Below are positions 15,188-24,054 of a DNA stretch of 64,000 bases, one piece after another; positions within the stretch are counted from its first letter, which is position 1; the number at the start of each line of letters is the position of its first letter. The stretch is from assembly GCA_008682415.1 (NCBI GenBank), contig VANK01000013.1, positions 62,001-126,000 of the forward strand, in the 5' to 3' direction. The notes under the pieces were generated by a model. It saw nothing but the letters and a program-made list of their open reading frames with translations, was not told the origin of the DNA and did no database searches. This DNA comes from Acidobacteria bacterium AB60. GTDB taxonomy: Bacteria > Acidobacteriota > Terriglobia > Terriglobales > Acidobacteriaceae. The position numbers and the translations under genes were made by a program.

Positions 15188-18064
15188 TCAGCGCTGTGTC
15201 ATGGGTCCTTTCCCCGCTGTCCCGGCGCTCAGTAAGTTCGCAAGAATGCGATAGGCGCCCGGCACGAGCTCGGGAAGCTGCCGGTATAAGGCGTACGCCA
15301 CGTAGACGTATGTCCCTTTTCCTGGATGCGTTACCAGCAGTCCGCCCCGTTGCGGATCCTGCCCAGCGTCAGCGGTTTCCGTCAAAGGCGTGTACCCCGG
15401 ATCCCAACTCTCCATAAAGGAGTGGCCGCGCTCTTCGACCCAACCGTTGAAGTCCTCCGGCGTGATCCGGTTGGGGCTCTGGAGCAGCGGAGCTGATGCA
15501 TCCAACAGCTCAACCGGAGCCTGTTCATCCACCACGCGATCGGGGATACGGCCGAGGGCGAGTGGAAGGGGGGCAGGGAAATTAGCGCTCTGGTACTGCA
15601 CCACCAGGGTTCCCCCGTTCCGGACAAACGCATCAAGTCTGGGCTGCGCGGTGGTTAGCTCGGGCCGGGTGGAATAGGCTCGGATTCCGATCACGATAAC
15701 GTCGTAGGCCGACAGATCGGCGCCTGCAACCTCATCGGCCGACAGGAGGTGGGGCACAGGGCCCATTGCCTCAATAGCTTCGGGGACGAGGTCGCCGGGT
15801 CCCATCACATACCCGATGCGCAGTCCTGCGTCCAGTTTGACGTCTACCTTGCGCGTCTTCAGTTCCGCATCGTCGTACAGGTTGTAGGGCCGCAGGCCGG
15901 GATAGCCGATACTCCGCCAGCCGCTGCTGTACGACTTCCCGGCTGCCTGCGCCACTGCCTGGACCGCGTAGGCCTTCCCGGGTTTCACCCCGTCGGGATC
16001 TACCGAGAATTGCATCGGTTCGGTGTCGCCTTCACTGCCGCGCTTGAAGTGAGCCTCCGCCGGATCGGCCCGCCATCCTTCCGGCAGTCTCAAGGAGACT
16101 GTGCCTTCCGCAGCTCCCTGCGTATGCACCGTGACCTTGACCGGCAGGCTTCCTCCGTTCAGGGGAAGAATCCGGGCTTCCGGTGTTACGCTCACGCCTA
16201 CTTCCGGGGTGACCACGAGTGGTTGGTAGATCCCGCCTTGCCCGGTGACGCGGTTCATCGTCTGTACCACTTCACTGATCCGTACCGGGACTCCGTCGAA
16301 CGTGAACTCCACTTCAGCAGCCAGCGGCCATGGCGCGAAAGACCTCTCACGCCATGCCCCATTGGAGATGTCGTAATAGGGTTGTTCAATCGTGGGCCGC
16401 GTAAAAAATGGCCGTGTCGCCTGCGCGTTAGTAGCCACCTTCACCTTGAACAGCACATCGGTGACGCCAGCTGCCAAGGGGGGCTCGCCTCCCAGCCGCT
16501 CCGTCTGCCATGCGTCACCGCTCTGACTGACCAGCCGCACGCCAGCCAGATGAGCCTCAGGAGAGTACGCTTGCGACGCGTGTACCCGGACTCGGAACTC
16601 CTCGCCCGGTGCGACGCTGCGCGCGGTCTCTTCGGCGGATCCGCCTCTCGGCCCTCCTGATTGCACTGTCGATTCCTTGGTGCGGACCGCCGTTACGTCC
16701 AGGCCTAGCAATTCCCGCAGCGCTGCCTGAAACTCCTCTGATTTGGCATCCAGTTCGAGTTGGAGTCCAGCCTTAGTGGCGGACGTCAGCGAGCGATCGC
16801 TCGCAACCCGGTCGCGGAGATCCAATGTTTGCTTATACAGGCCGGCCAGCGTATGCGCCGTCTCCATGGAGGGCTGACCGTCGCGCGCCTTGATAAGATC
16901 CCGCAGGCCAGCCCCAACCTTGGCCAGGCCGTCGGTCAACCAGGTCGGCGCGTTCCGGCCCGCTAGATGAGCAAGTCCCTCCAGGCGGGTATCGATATCA
17001 ACCTTGCCATTGTGAAACAGCCCGCCATTCGCGTTGCCGCCACCCTTGGACTTTGCCTCGTCGGCAACCGCCCAGAGGTGATAGCTGGTGGAGGCCGGTC
17101 CGCTCAGCGTTGGGTTCGCTCCGCCATTCTGCGACTTCTGCTCGCCCCATCCCTGCCGCGCGATCTGCACATAGCTCCGACCCAGAACTGCATCGCGATC
17201 GCCCACAGGCATGGTGGCATCGGCCGTCAGGGCCCCGTGAACCACTTCGCCCGTCACGTAGTTTTTGAACGCGGCGGGCGCCCACTTTCCCGTGGCGTAG
17301 TCAAACATTCCTTTGTCCGTGATCGGGGCAAAGGGCGTCATGCTGTAGACCGCCAGCGGCTGCCAGGGTTCGATGCCGTCCTTCAACTGCTCGGGAAAGA
17401 CTTTGGGATCGCCGGCCGCCTTGAATACCTCCTGCGCGATCTCTCCCGACACCTGGTGCTGACCGTGTCCATCACTGACCGCTCCCACGAAGGTCGCCAC
17501 AATGACCTGCGGCCGCTCGCGCCGCACTGCCAGCACCGCGTCGAACAACACGCGATCATGTCCCCAGCGGGCGAAGCTCTCCTCCTGGGTCTTCGAGAAG
17601 CCGAAGTCGGCCTCCGTGCCCCAGAGCTGTTTCGCTCCGTAGTAGGCATCAGCCGCCAGCAGTTCGTTGGTGCGCATCACGCCTAGCGCATCGTAGGTGT
17701 CCGCCGTCATCGCGTTCTGCCCGCCCTCTCCACGGGTCAGCGTTAAGAGAGTCGCTCGCGCGCCCAGGCCGCGGCTCAAGTAGGTCAGTAGAGCCCCGTC
17801 CTCGTCATCAGGGTGCGCCACGATCATCATGACGCTCGCCGTGGTGTTCAGCCTGCGGAGGGCCTGCTCCAGCGCGTTTTGCCCGCGATCCTCGGGCAGA
17901 GCGAGTGCTATCGAGGTCGGCTCTCCCGGCCGCGTCATCGACGGGTCAGGCGCCTGCGCCCGGAGGCAGGAGAGGCTCCCGCCCGCCAAGCACAGCCCTG
18001 TCAGAACCGCAACACAAACCGTTCCTCTCGCCGCCCCGCGCACTCGATCCAGGATGTTCCTCAT
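15188..18064 (-). CDS. Exported PIG-L/LmbE family deacetylase with C-terminal glutamine-amidotransferase-like domain
   Basis: The start is placed at ATG 18064, because the longer reading frame would overlap the divergent permease gene. The resulting 958-residue protein has a signal peptide (about 15-37). The PIG-L domain starts with IVAHPDDEDG (His84, Asp86, Asp87), the zinc-binding signature of LmbE/PIG-L N-acetyl-sugar deacetylases, and continues with TRGEGGQNAM and DGHGQHQ. The middle region (about 450-700) is beta-rich and resembles NEW3/Ig-like linkers. The last 230 residues form a class I GATase-like fold (VIVIGIRAYSTRP, GGTLVVQYQ, YVAYALYRQL) of the ThuA/trehalose-utilisation sort, without an obvious catalytic cysteine. 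It is likely a periplasmic carbohydrate deacetylase; the substrate is unknown. Such long multi-domain PIG-L proteins are common in Acidobacteriota and Bacteroidota. Confidence 0.85.
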   Translation of the reverse strand: MRNILDRVRGAARGTVCVAVLTGLCLAGGSLSCLRAQAPDPSMTRPGEPTSIALALPEDRGQNALEQALRRLNTTASVMMIVAHPDDEDGALLTYLSRGLGARATLLTLTRGEGGQNAMTADTYDALGVMRTNELLAADAYYGAKQLWGTEADFGFSKTQEESFARWGHDRVLFDAVLAVRRERPQVIVATFVGAVSDGHGQHQVSGEIAQEVFKAAGDPKVFPEQLKDGIEPWQPLAVYSMTPFAPITDKGMFDYATGKWAPAAFKNYVTGEVVHGALTADATMPVGDRDAVLGRSYVQIARQGWGEQKSQNGGANPTLSGPASTSYHLWAVADEAKSKGGGNANGGLFHNGKVDIDTRLEGLAHLAGRNAPTWLTDGLAKVGAGLRDLIKARDGQPSMETAHTLAGLYKQTLDLRDRVASDRSLTSATKAGLQLELDAKSEEFQAALRELLGLDVTAVRTKESTVQSGGPRGGSAEETARSVAPGEEFRVRVHASQAYSPEAHLAGVRLVSQSGDAWQTERLGGEPPLAAGVTDVLFKVKVATNAQATRPFFTRPTIEQPYYDISNGAWRERSFAPWPLAAEVEFTFDGVPVRISEVVQTMNRVTGQGGIYQPLVVTPEVGVSVTPEARILPLNGGSLPVKVTVHTQGAAEGTVSLRLPEGWRADPAEAHFKRGSEGDTEPMQFSVDPDGVKPGKAYAVQAVAQAAGKSYSSGWRSIGYPGLRPYNLYDDAELKTRKVDVKLDAGLRIGYVMGPGDLVPEAIEAMGPVPHLLSADEVAGADLSAYDVIVIGIRAYSTRPELTTAQPRLDAFVRNGGTLVVQYQSANFPAPLPLALGRIPDRVVDEQAPVELLDASAPLLQSPNRITPEDFNGWVEERGHSFMESWDPGYTPLTETADAGQDPQRGGLLVTHPGKGTYVYVAYALYRQLPELVPGAYRILANLLSAGTAGKGPMTQR

Positions 18065-18115
18065 TCTCGTCAGTGTACAATCCGCGAGGGTGCGCCCATT
18101 TGAGGCGCTTCGACG

Positions 18116-19561
18116 ATGATCCCGGCAATTGATCCGCATAGCACGCCCCACCTCGAGCGCCGCATCGGCCTGCGCTCAGCCGTGCTCTTCAATATGCTCG
18201 AGATGATCGGGGTGGGCCCCTTCATCACGCTGCCCCTGGTTATCGCCGCCGCTGGATTTCATCTCTCCCCATGGGCATGGCTGCTCGGGGCAGCCATTGC
18301 CATCAATGATGGACTCGTTTGGGCCGAACTAGGAGCAGCCCTCCCGCGCGCGGGAGGCTCCTACGCCTTTCTGCGCGAGATCTACTCGCCCGATCGCGCC
18401 GGCAACTGGCTCAGCTTTCTCTACGTATGGCAGCTCAGTTTCTCCGCGCCGCTCTCCATCGCGTCCGGATGCATCGGACTCTCCAGCTTCCTTGCCTGGT
18501 TCTGGCCCGGACTTGAACGCGCCCCCTTAGCCTGGCTTCCCCAGCTTCACTACGGCAACTTCGCCGCCGCGGCAACGTGCGTGTTGGTCACGGCGCTCCT
18601 TTATCGCAATCTCACCGCCGTGACGCGCCTGGCCTGGATGCTGTTTATCGGGGTGCTCACGGCCATCGCCGGCGTCATTGTCTCGGGGTTCGCTCACGCA
18701 ACTTCGCACGGCGGGTGGCACATGCCATCTTCCCCAGCGCTCGCCGCGGGAGTGGCACTAGGCGGCCTGGCCCAGGCCACCTTGATCACAACATACGATT
18801 ACTGGGGCTATTACAACATCACCTTCCTGGGCAGCGAGGTTCGCCACCCGGAGCGCACCATCCCGCGCGCCATCCTGCTCTCCGTGGCCTTCGTCGCGGC
18901 CTTTTATGTGACAATGAATATGGCTGCGCTGCCGGCGGTGCGCGACTTCGCCGGGCGTGCCACCGCCACGGCATCTTCGGCCGCATCCCGCCTGCAACTG
19001 GTAGCGGACATCGCCAACTCCGCCTTCGGTCACTGGGCCGGAGCGCTCATGGCAGCACTCGTGGTCTGGACTGCGTTTGCGTCGGTCTTCTCGCTCCTCC
19101 TCGGCTATTCGCGCGTCCCTTACGCGGCTGCTCGCGACGGAAACTTCTTCAGCTGGCTTGCCGCAGTCCACCCCAGGCACCTCATCCCCCACCGTTCCCT
19201 GGTGACCTTGGGCATGGTTGCATCTGCCTTCTGCTTTCTCTCTCTGACGCAGGTCATCACCTACCTTGTGATCACCCGCATTCTCCTGCAGTTCTTCTTG
19301 CAGCACGTTGGAGTAATACTTCTGCGGATCCGGCGCCCAGACCTGCCCCGCCCATTTCGCATGCCGTTTTATCCTCTCCCACCGCTGATCGCGATGGGCG
19401 GTTTCACCTTCATGGTGGTCAACCGCGCGCACGCGCTGGAGGGCCTGGCGGTGGCTGTCGCTATCGGTATCACCGGCTCTGCCATCTACCTCGTCCGCGC
19501 CAATCGATCGAGCGACTGGCCATTTCATGGAGCGCGCCGGAATGAAGAGCGACACTCATAA
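18116..19561 (+). CDS. APC superfamily amino acid permease
   Basis: A 481-residue integral membrane protein with about twelve hydrophobic segments. It carries the amino acid-polyamine-organocation signature near the N-terminus (VLFNMLEMIGVGPFITLPLV) and the family motif GAALPRAGGSYAFLREIY. It probably exchanges or imports amino acids or amines across the cytoplasmic membrane. Its start lies 51 bases from the divergent PIG-L deacetylase gene, so the two share a short promoter region. The C-terminal tail has a basic stretch and ends twelve bases before the next gene, a GNAT acetyltransferase, so the two may be co-transcribed. No substrate-specific residue can be called by eye. Confidence 0.87.
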   Translation: MIPAIDPHSTPHLERRIGLRSAVLFNMLEMIGVGPFITLPLVIAAAGFHLSPWAWLLGAAIAINDGLVWAELGAALPRAGGSYAFLREIYSPDRAGNWLSFLYVWQLSFSAPLSIASGCIGLSSFLAWFWPGLERAPLAWLPQLHYGNFAAAATCVLVTALLYRNLTAVTRLAWMLFIGVLTAIAGVIVSGFAHATSHGGWHMPSSPALAAGVALGGLAQATLITTYDYWGYYNITFLGSEVRHPERTIPRAILLSVAFVAAFYVTMNMAALPAVRDFAGRATATASSAASRLQLVADIANSAFGHWAGALMAALVVWTAFASVFSLLLGYSRVPYAAARDGNFFSWLAAVHPRHLIPHRSLVTLGMVASAFCFLSLTQVITYLVITRILLQFFLQHVGVILLRIRRPDLPRPFRMPFYPLPPLIAMGGFTFMVVNRAHALEGLAVAVAIGITGSAIYLVRANRSSDWPFHGARRNEERHS

Positions 19562-19573
19562 TGGACCAAGAGT

Positions 19574-20140
19574 ATGACCGGCCGCCCTGAGAATAGCCCA
19601 ATCGTCTTAACTCCGATGACTCCTGGACGAGACGTTGAGTTCGCGCAGATGCTCGAGGAGTTCCGGGATGCGGGCGAATACCACGTCTACGACGGCAACT
19701 TTGCGGTTGCCTGGGATGGCTACGCCGGATTCTACGATCTGCTGTCTCGTATGAAGGCAGGAGGCTACCCGCGGCCCGACATTGTGCCCATGGACTCTTA
19801 TTTCATCGAGTCCGGCGGGCGCATCCTGGGCGAGGTGTATGTTCGGCATCGGCTATCGCCATGGCTCGAACAGATCGGGGGCCACGTGGGATACAAAGTC
19901 CGTCCATCCGCGCGCAATCAAGGGGTAGCCACCGCAGCTCTGCGGCTGGCGCTCAAGGAACTAAAGGCACTTGGTGTCGAATCCGCTCTCGTAACCTGCA
20001 ATACCACCAATGCCGCGTCGGCCAAAGTGATCGAACGCTGTGGCGGCCAGCGCATTGAGGATGCGATTCTAGAAAACCGCATTGAGCGCCGCTACTGGGT
20101 TCCCACGCGGGCCGATCTGCCAGCGGCTCGGCGCCGCTAG
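19574..20140 (+). CDS. GNAT family N-acetyltransferase
   Basis: The 188-residue protein has the GNAT acetyl-CoA-binding region: GGHVGYKVRPSARNQGVATAAL matches strand 4 plus the R/Q-x-x-G-x-A loop at about residues 95-118. A later strand covers ALVTCNTTNAASAKVIERCGG. This last pattern is common in RimJ-like and YhhY-like acetyltransferases, where the asparagines contact CoA. The closest type is the group with an N-terminal aspartate/glutamate-rich segment (MLEEFRDAGEYHVYDG). The acceptor substrate is unknown. The ATG follows the permease stop by twelve bases with only a weak ribosome site, so translational coupling is plausible. Transcription from both genes runs into the convergent 20164-20757 gene. 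Confidence 0.85.
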   Translation: MTGRPENSPIVLTPMTPGRDVEFAQMLEEFRDAGEYHVYDGNFAVAWDGYAGFYDLLSRMKAGGYPRPDIVPMDSYFIESGGRILGEVYVRHRLSPWLEQIGGHVGYKVRPSARNQGVATAALRLALKELKALGVESALVTCNTTNAASAKVIERCGGQRIEDAILENRIERRYWVPTRADLPAARRR

Positions 20141-20163
20141 CGCCGCCAACTCCGCCAGCCCCG

Positions 20164-20757
20164 CTAATTCAATTGAATGCTTCCCGTGATGATGTGCGCG
20201 TCCAGCCGGTACAGGCCCTCCGCCGAGGAGCGTTTGAAACTCCGGAAAAACCCTCCCCGTCGCACGGAATACTCCTTCGCGCGCACCTCCCCGATATCTA
20301 CTTCGGCGTCTACGGAGCGATATTCATCGGGAGCCACCCCGGTGATGGTCACCTCTCCCGCGTGCACGTCAATGTCCTTGTCCCCGGCAACCTCCCGCAC
20401 GTGAATGGCTCCCGCTGGGACGCGCACGTGCAGGTGCGTCTGGTGGGGCATCTCAATGGTGATGCGCACATTGCTATCCGGTCCGCCCTTGAGAGCCAGT
20501 TCGCCCCTGCCGTGGTCGCCCTGGTAGGCGATGCGCACGCGACCGGCCTCTTCTTCATGGTCCAGCTTGCAGGTAACACGGATCTCGCGCGAGTCGGTCC
20601 CGACGAGGTTCACCTCGGCTGACCGGGAATACACGGACAGACGCATTCCGGCGTCGGCCGGTACACTAAAAGTGCTCGCGCACGATCCGCTCGTCTCTGC
20701 CTGAGCCGCGCTTGAGGCTGCTATCAACACGCAGACCAATCCCGTGAGAGCTCTCAT
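20164..20757 (-). CDS. Small exported beta-rich protein of unknown function (DUF4097-like)
   Basis: ATG 20757 starts a 197-residue protein with a clear signal peptide (MRALTGLVCVLIAASSAAQA). The longer open frame only adds an unlikely leader. The mature part alternates short hydrophobic and polar segments with repeats of the type LSVYSRSAEVNLVG, VRVPAGAIHVREVAG and DIDVHAGEVTITG. This is the pattern of DUF4097/adhesin-like beta-helix proteins that sit in the envelope. The C-terminus YRLDAHIITGSIQLN is also typical of that group. No catalytic motif is visible. It stands alone and converges with the GNAT gene. The family assignment is from pattern only. Confidence 0.6.
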   Translation of the reverse strand: MRALTGLVCVLIAASSAAQAETSGSCASTFSVPADAGMRLSVYSRSAEVNLVGTDSREIRVTCKLDHEEEAGRVRIAYQGDHGRGELALKGGPDSNVRITIEMPHQTHLHVRVPAGAIHVREVAGDKDIDVHAGEVTITGVAPDEYRSVDAEVDIGEVRAKEYSVRRGGFFRSFKRSSAEGLYRLDAHIITGSIQLN

Positions 20758-20919
20758 GCGTTCTTCTACGTGGTCGATGCGGTCGAGGTTCCCGAGAAAG
20801 CGGCACCGGTCCACAACCGCTGCGTTGTAACTTCCCCGGGCCGTTCGTATCTAACTGTTTGCAAGGCCTGGTGTCCGACGATTGATCTAGGATTGCCGGG
20901 CTTCCTCTGAGGTCGCATC

Positions 20920-21903
20920 ATGCTGATTCGAAAGCCATCTGAAATCCCATCCTCCCTCATCACGCCGCGCACGCAGTACCTGAATCGCCGCCGGTTTCTG
21001 CGCGGAGCGCTCTCTGGCGCGGCGGTTGCGGGGGCGGCAGCTCTCGGCGTGGACCGCGCTGCGGAACTCATCTCCCCCCGAACGGCTGCACTTGCGGGAA
21101 CCAAGCTCCCCACGGTCAAGAGTCCTCTGTCCACAACTGGTGAGGAACTCACCCCGTACCAGGACATCACCACGTACAACAACTTCTATGAGTTTGGTGT
21201 TCCCAAGGGGGATCCATCCAGGAATGCCGGTGTGCTGCCCACGCGGCCCTGGACAGTGAAAGTGGAAGGCCTGGTCAATAAGCCGAAGACCTTCGACATC
21301 GATACCCTGCTCAAGATGCGTCCCCTTGAGGATCGCATCTACCGTCATCGTTGCGTAGAAGCCTGGAGCATGGTGATCCCCTGGGTCGGCTATTCACTCT
21401 CCGAACTGCTCAAGCAGGTTGAACCGCAATCCAAAGCCAAGTACGTGCAGTTCCTCTCCTACTATGACAAGCACGTAGAGAAGTGGTCGGACGAGAGCAA
21501 TATCTTCTGGCCCTACTCCGAGGGTTTGCGCTTGGATGAGGCCATGCACCCGCTCACCCTGCTCACCTTTGGGCTCTATGGTGAAGTGCTGCCCAACCAG
21601 GACGGCGCTCCCGTGCGGATCGTTGTTCCGTGGAAGTATGGCTTCAAATCTGCCAAGTCCATCGTCACGATCCGGCTGGTGGAAAAGCAGCCGCACACGA
21701 CATGGAACGACCAGGGGCCGCAGGAGTATGGCTTCTTTTCCAATGTCAATCCGAACGTGGATCATCCCCGCTGGAGCCAGAAGACGGAGCGACGCATCGG
21801 GCTTCCCTTGTTTTCTCAGCGTAGGCAGACCCTGATGTTCAATGGGTATGCAGACCAGGTAACCTCGCTCTACAACGGCATGGACCTGCGCAAGTACTAC
21901 TAG
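20920..21903 (+). CDS. msrP: Protein-methionine-sulfoxide reductase catalytic subunit MsrP
   Basis: MsrP is a periplasmic molybdopterin enzyme that repairs oxidised methionines in envelope proteins. The 327-residue product starts with a twin-arginine signal ([18 protein letters not shown]) at about residues 23-42. It carries the molybdenum-coordinating cysteine Cys145 in [16 protein letters not shown]. Other family stretches include [35 protein letters not shown] and [12 protein letters not shown]. The length matches the family. The gene for its haem-containing membrane partner MsrQ follows four bases downstream, so the pair is one operon. An ATG at 20920 is used; the intergenic region upstream is about 160 bases. 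Confidence 0.95.
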   Translation: MLIRKPSEIPSSLITPRTQYLNRRRFLRGALSGAAVAGAAALGVDRAAELISPRTAALAGTKLPTVKSPLSTTGEELTPYQDITTYNNFYEFGVPKGDPSRNAGVLPTRPWTVKVEGLVNKPKTFDIDTLLKMRPLEDRIYRHRCVEAWSMVIPWVGYSLSELLKQVEPQSKAKYVQFLSYYDKHVEKWSDESNIFWPYSEGLRLDEAMHPLTLLTFGLYGEVLPNQDGAPVRIVVPWKYGFKSAKSIVTIRLVEKQPHTTWNDQGPQEYGFFSNVNPNVDHPRWSQKTERRIGLPLFSQRRQTLMFNGYADQVTSLYNGMDLRKYY

Positions 21904-21906
21904 TCC

Positions 21907-22542
21907 ATGACGCGAGCGCAACTCATCATCGCCAAGAGCGCGGTCTGGATTGCCTGCCTCTGGCCGATCGGCAGGCTTGCCTTCGGCATTGTTGACCCTC
22001 CGGTCCTGGGAGCCGATCCCACGGCGACGATCGAGTTGACGACCGGCTACACCACCCTGATGCTGCTCACGATTGGTCTGGGAATTACGCCGGTTCGGCG
22101 TCTATCCCCGCGTCTCGCATGGCTCATCAAGTTCCGACGCCTGCTGGGACTGTTCGCCTTCTTCTACGCGACCGTGCACATGCTTACGTGGGTGGCGCTC
22201 TACGCAGGGTTCAACATCAACGCGATGCTCGAGGACATCGCCAAGCGGAAGTTCATCACCGTGGGCGTGGCTGCCTGGCTGCTGCTCCTGCCATTGGCGC
22301 TTACCTCAACCAACTGGGCCATCCGCAAGCTCGGGGGCAGGCGATGGAACCGTCTGCACAAGCTCGTATACATTGCCGCGATCTGTGGGGTGATCCACTA
22401 TTGGTGGCAGGTAAAGCCGGGTGTTCTGCTTCCTTTGCCGTTCACCATCGCCGTCGCCATACTTTTGTTTGTCCGGCCGGTGCAAACCCTATTCGGCCGC
22501 AAGGCTCAGGGAGCTATCTCCGAGCGGCAGCGAGTCGGCTAA
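21907..22542 (+). CDS. msrQ: Haem-binding membrane subunit MsrQ
   Basis: MsrQ is the cytoplasmic-membrane b-haem/flavin protein that passes electrons from the quinone pool or a flavin reductase to MsrP. The 211-residue sequence has six hydrophobic segments of the ferric-reductase-like domain. It has histidines placed as in YedZ (FFYATVHMLTWVALY near residue 90, NRLHKLVYIAAICGVIHYWW near residue 150). It is four bases after msrP. Its 3' end (22489-22542) overlaps the 3' end of rnhB, encoded on the other strand, so the two genes share 54 bases of coding sequence. The C-terminus is basic and slightly extended. Confidence 0.93.
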   Translation: MTRAQLIIAKSAVWIACLWPIGRLAFGIVDPPVLGADPTATIELTTGYTTLMLLTIGLGITPVRRLSPRLAWLIKFRRLLGLFAFFYATVHMLTWVALYAGFNINAMLEDIAKRKFITVGVAAWLLLLPLALTSTNWAIRKLGGRRWNRLHKLVYIAAICGVIHYWWQVKPGVLLPLPFTIAVAILLFVRPVQTLFGRKAQGAISERQRVG

Positions 22543-23211
22543 ATCCAGAGGTAACATCTGCTGGGCTACGGGGCTCCAGTTTTTGCGGTGCAGGGGCGTC
22601 GGACCCAGGCGGGCCAGAGCTTCGCGATGCCCGGGGGAGCAGTATCCCTTGTGACTCGCCAGGCCGTATCCCGGATATTGGCTGTCCAACTCGACCAGCA
22701 TTTGGTCGCGGTACACCTTGGCAAGAATGCTGGCTGCGGCAATGGAGAAGCTGGTTCCATCGCCCTGGATGCAGGACTGCTGCGGGCAAGGAAAGTCGAT
22801 CGTATCGACGCCGTCGATCAGCAGGTAGTCGGGGGTCAGGGCTAGTGATTCAACAGCCTGCTTCATTGCGAGGAGCGAGGCATTGCGGATGTTGATTCGG
22901 TCGATGGTTGCAACGTCGACCGCCGCGATGGACCAGGCTACAGCGTTGGCACGAATCTCCAGATCGAGCTCTAGGCGCTTCTTCTCAGGGATCTTTTTGG
23001 AATCGTTCAGACCGTCAATGCGGCACTTGGGCGCGAGAATGACCGCAGCGGCTACTACCGGGCCAAACATCGGGCCGCGCCCGACCTCATCGACGCCAGC
23101 AATTCGGAGGGCACCGCATCGGCGGGCGGCTCGCTCTAGCCTCCATCCGCAGACCGGTTCGACTGCGGGCGATCTCTTACCGGAAGGAGCGGAGATTGAG
23201 GAGCGGCGCAC
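22489..23211 (-). CDS. rnhB: Ribonuclease HII
   Basis: RNase HII removes ribonucleotides from DNA and RNA primers. The 240-residue sequence has the catalytic metal ligands: IAGVDEVGRGPMFGP gives Asp41 and Glu42, DYLLIDG gives a third near 133, and SILAKVYRD the fourth near 160. GLASHKGYCSPGHREAL is the typical C-terminal region. The start is GTG 23211; the N-terminal extension of about 35 residues before the catalytic domain is longer than in E. coli RnhB and may partly be untranslated. The 3' end overlaps msrQ. The upstream gene on the same strand is rplS, separated by a perfect terminator hairpin, so rnhB probably has its own promoter. Confidence 0.93.
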   Translation of the reverse strand: MRRSSISAPSGKRSPAVEPVCGWRLERAARRCGALRIAGVDEVGRGPMFGPVVAAAVILAPKCRIDGLNDSKKIPEKKRLELDLEIRANAVAWSIAAVDVATIDRINIRNASLLAMKQAVESLALTPDYLLIDGVDTIDFPCPQQSCIQGDGTSFSIAAASILAKVYRDQMLVELDSQYPGYGLASHKGYCSPGHREALARLGPTPLHRKNWSPVAQQMLPLDLADSLPLGDSSLSLAAE

Positions 23212-23287
23212 GAGTCGAGTATAGCCGCGAGCGGGGAGTGGAAAACTGGATGAGTTGAGTCCGGGAATGGGCAGGTTCCACGAAATG

Positions 23288-23317
23288 CAACAACCCCGGC
23301 CGAAGCCGGGGTTGTTG
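23288..23317 (-). terminator. Rho-independent terminator after rplS
   Basis: A perfect 13-bp stem (23288-23300 with 23305-23317) with a CGAA loop (TTCG on the minus strand), 21 bases past the rplS stop. It separates rplS from rnhB. Confidence 0.8.
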
Positions 23318-23337
23318 AAAGTTCGGCGGTTGGAGGG

Positions 23338-23703
23338 CTAAGCCTTGGCGACTTCGCGCTCGACTTCCTTGAGGCGGGCGGCTTTGCCGCGCAGTCCGCG
23401 GATGTAGAAAAGCTTGGAGCGGCGCACCTTGTAGCTCCTGACCTTTTCGACCTTGTCGACGACCTTGGAGTTGAAGGGGAAGATGCGTTCGACGCCCTGG
23501 CCGAAGCTCATCTTGCGCACGGTAAACGTGCCCTGGGGTCCGCGGTTGATGGCTATCACCAGGCCTTCAAAGGCCTGAAGGCGCTCTTTGTCGCCTTCCT
23601 TGATCTTGACCTGGACGCGAACCTGGTCGCCGGGTACAAACTCGGGGAGATCGGTGCGCTTGAGCTTGTCGGCCAGGCGCTGCATAACGGGATGGATTGA
23701 CAT
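23338..23703 (-). CDS. rplS: Ribosomal protein bL19
   Basis: The 121-residue product has the classic L19 features: [17 protein letters not shown] at the start, [23 protein letters not shown], the [23 protein letters not shown] core and the basic C-terminus with [23 protein letters not shown]. It is a large-subunit protein at the interface with the small subunit. Instead of the usual rpsP-rimM-trmD-rplS order, the upstream neighbour here is a MocR regulator gene across a 350-base gap. The start is ATG 23703. A perfect terminator follows the gene, so it forms its own transcription unit. Confidence 0.96.
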   Translation of the reverse strand: MSIHPVMQRLADKLKRTDLPEFVPGDQVRVQVKIKEGDKERLQAFEGLVIAINRGPQGTFTVRKMSFGQGVERIFPFNSKVVDKVEKVRSYKVRRSKLFYIRGLRGKAARLKEVEREVAKA

Positions 23704-24054
23704 GGCTTCTTCCTGCGATTGAACTCAGAACCTTCAGTTTACCAGAGAAATGGGGGAAACCGCAGGGCTTGCTCAGGAACTGCTTCTGCCGGAGATTTCC
23801 CAACGACAAGCAGGGTGGGATAAAAGAGGGCTGATCATTGCATCCTCTCTGGCACGTCCGAATGGCGAACAAAGGGCGAGAAAGACACTTCGAGATGTCG
23901 TCTTCCCTTTATGGGATCCCCGGAAGCTCGAGTTTACAGTTCCAATTCCCGATCCCATACCTTTGATTCTAAATGAATTATGGGAAACTATTGGATGCTC
24001 GCTTGGTCTAGCCCTACCGTTCTGCCACAGCGAGCCTTGCAGGTATTTAGTGAT
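23704..24054. other. Intergenic region between rplS and the MocR regulator
   Basis: About 350 bases. Short open frames here lack homology signatures and ribosome sites, and I see no tRNA or clear hairpin. It should contain the rplS promoter and 5' leader and the 3' end of the MocR transcript. Confidence 0.5.
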
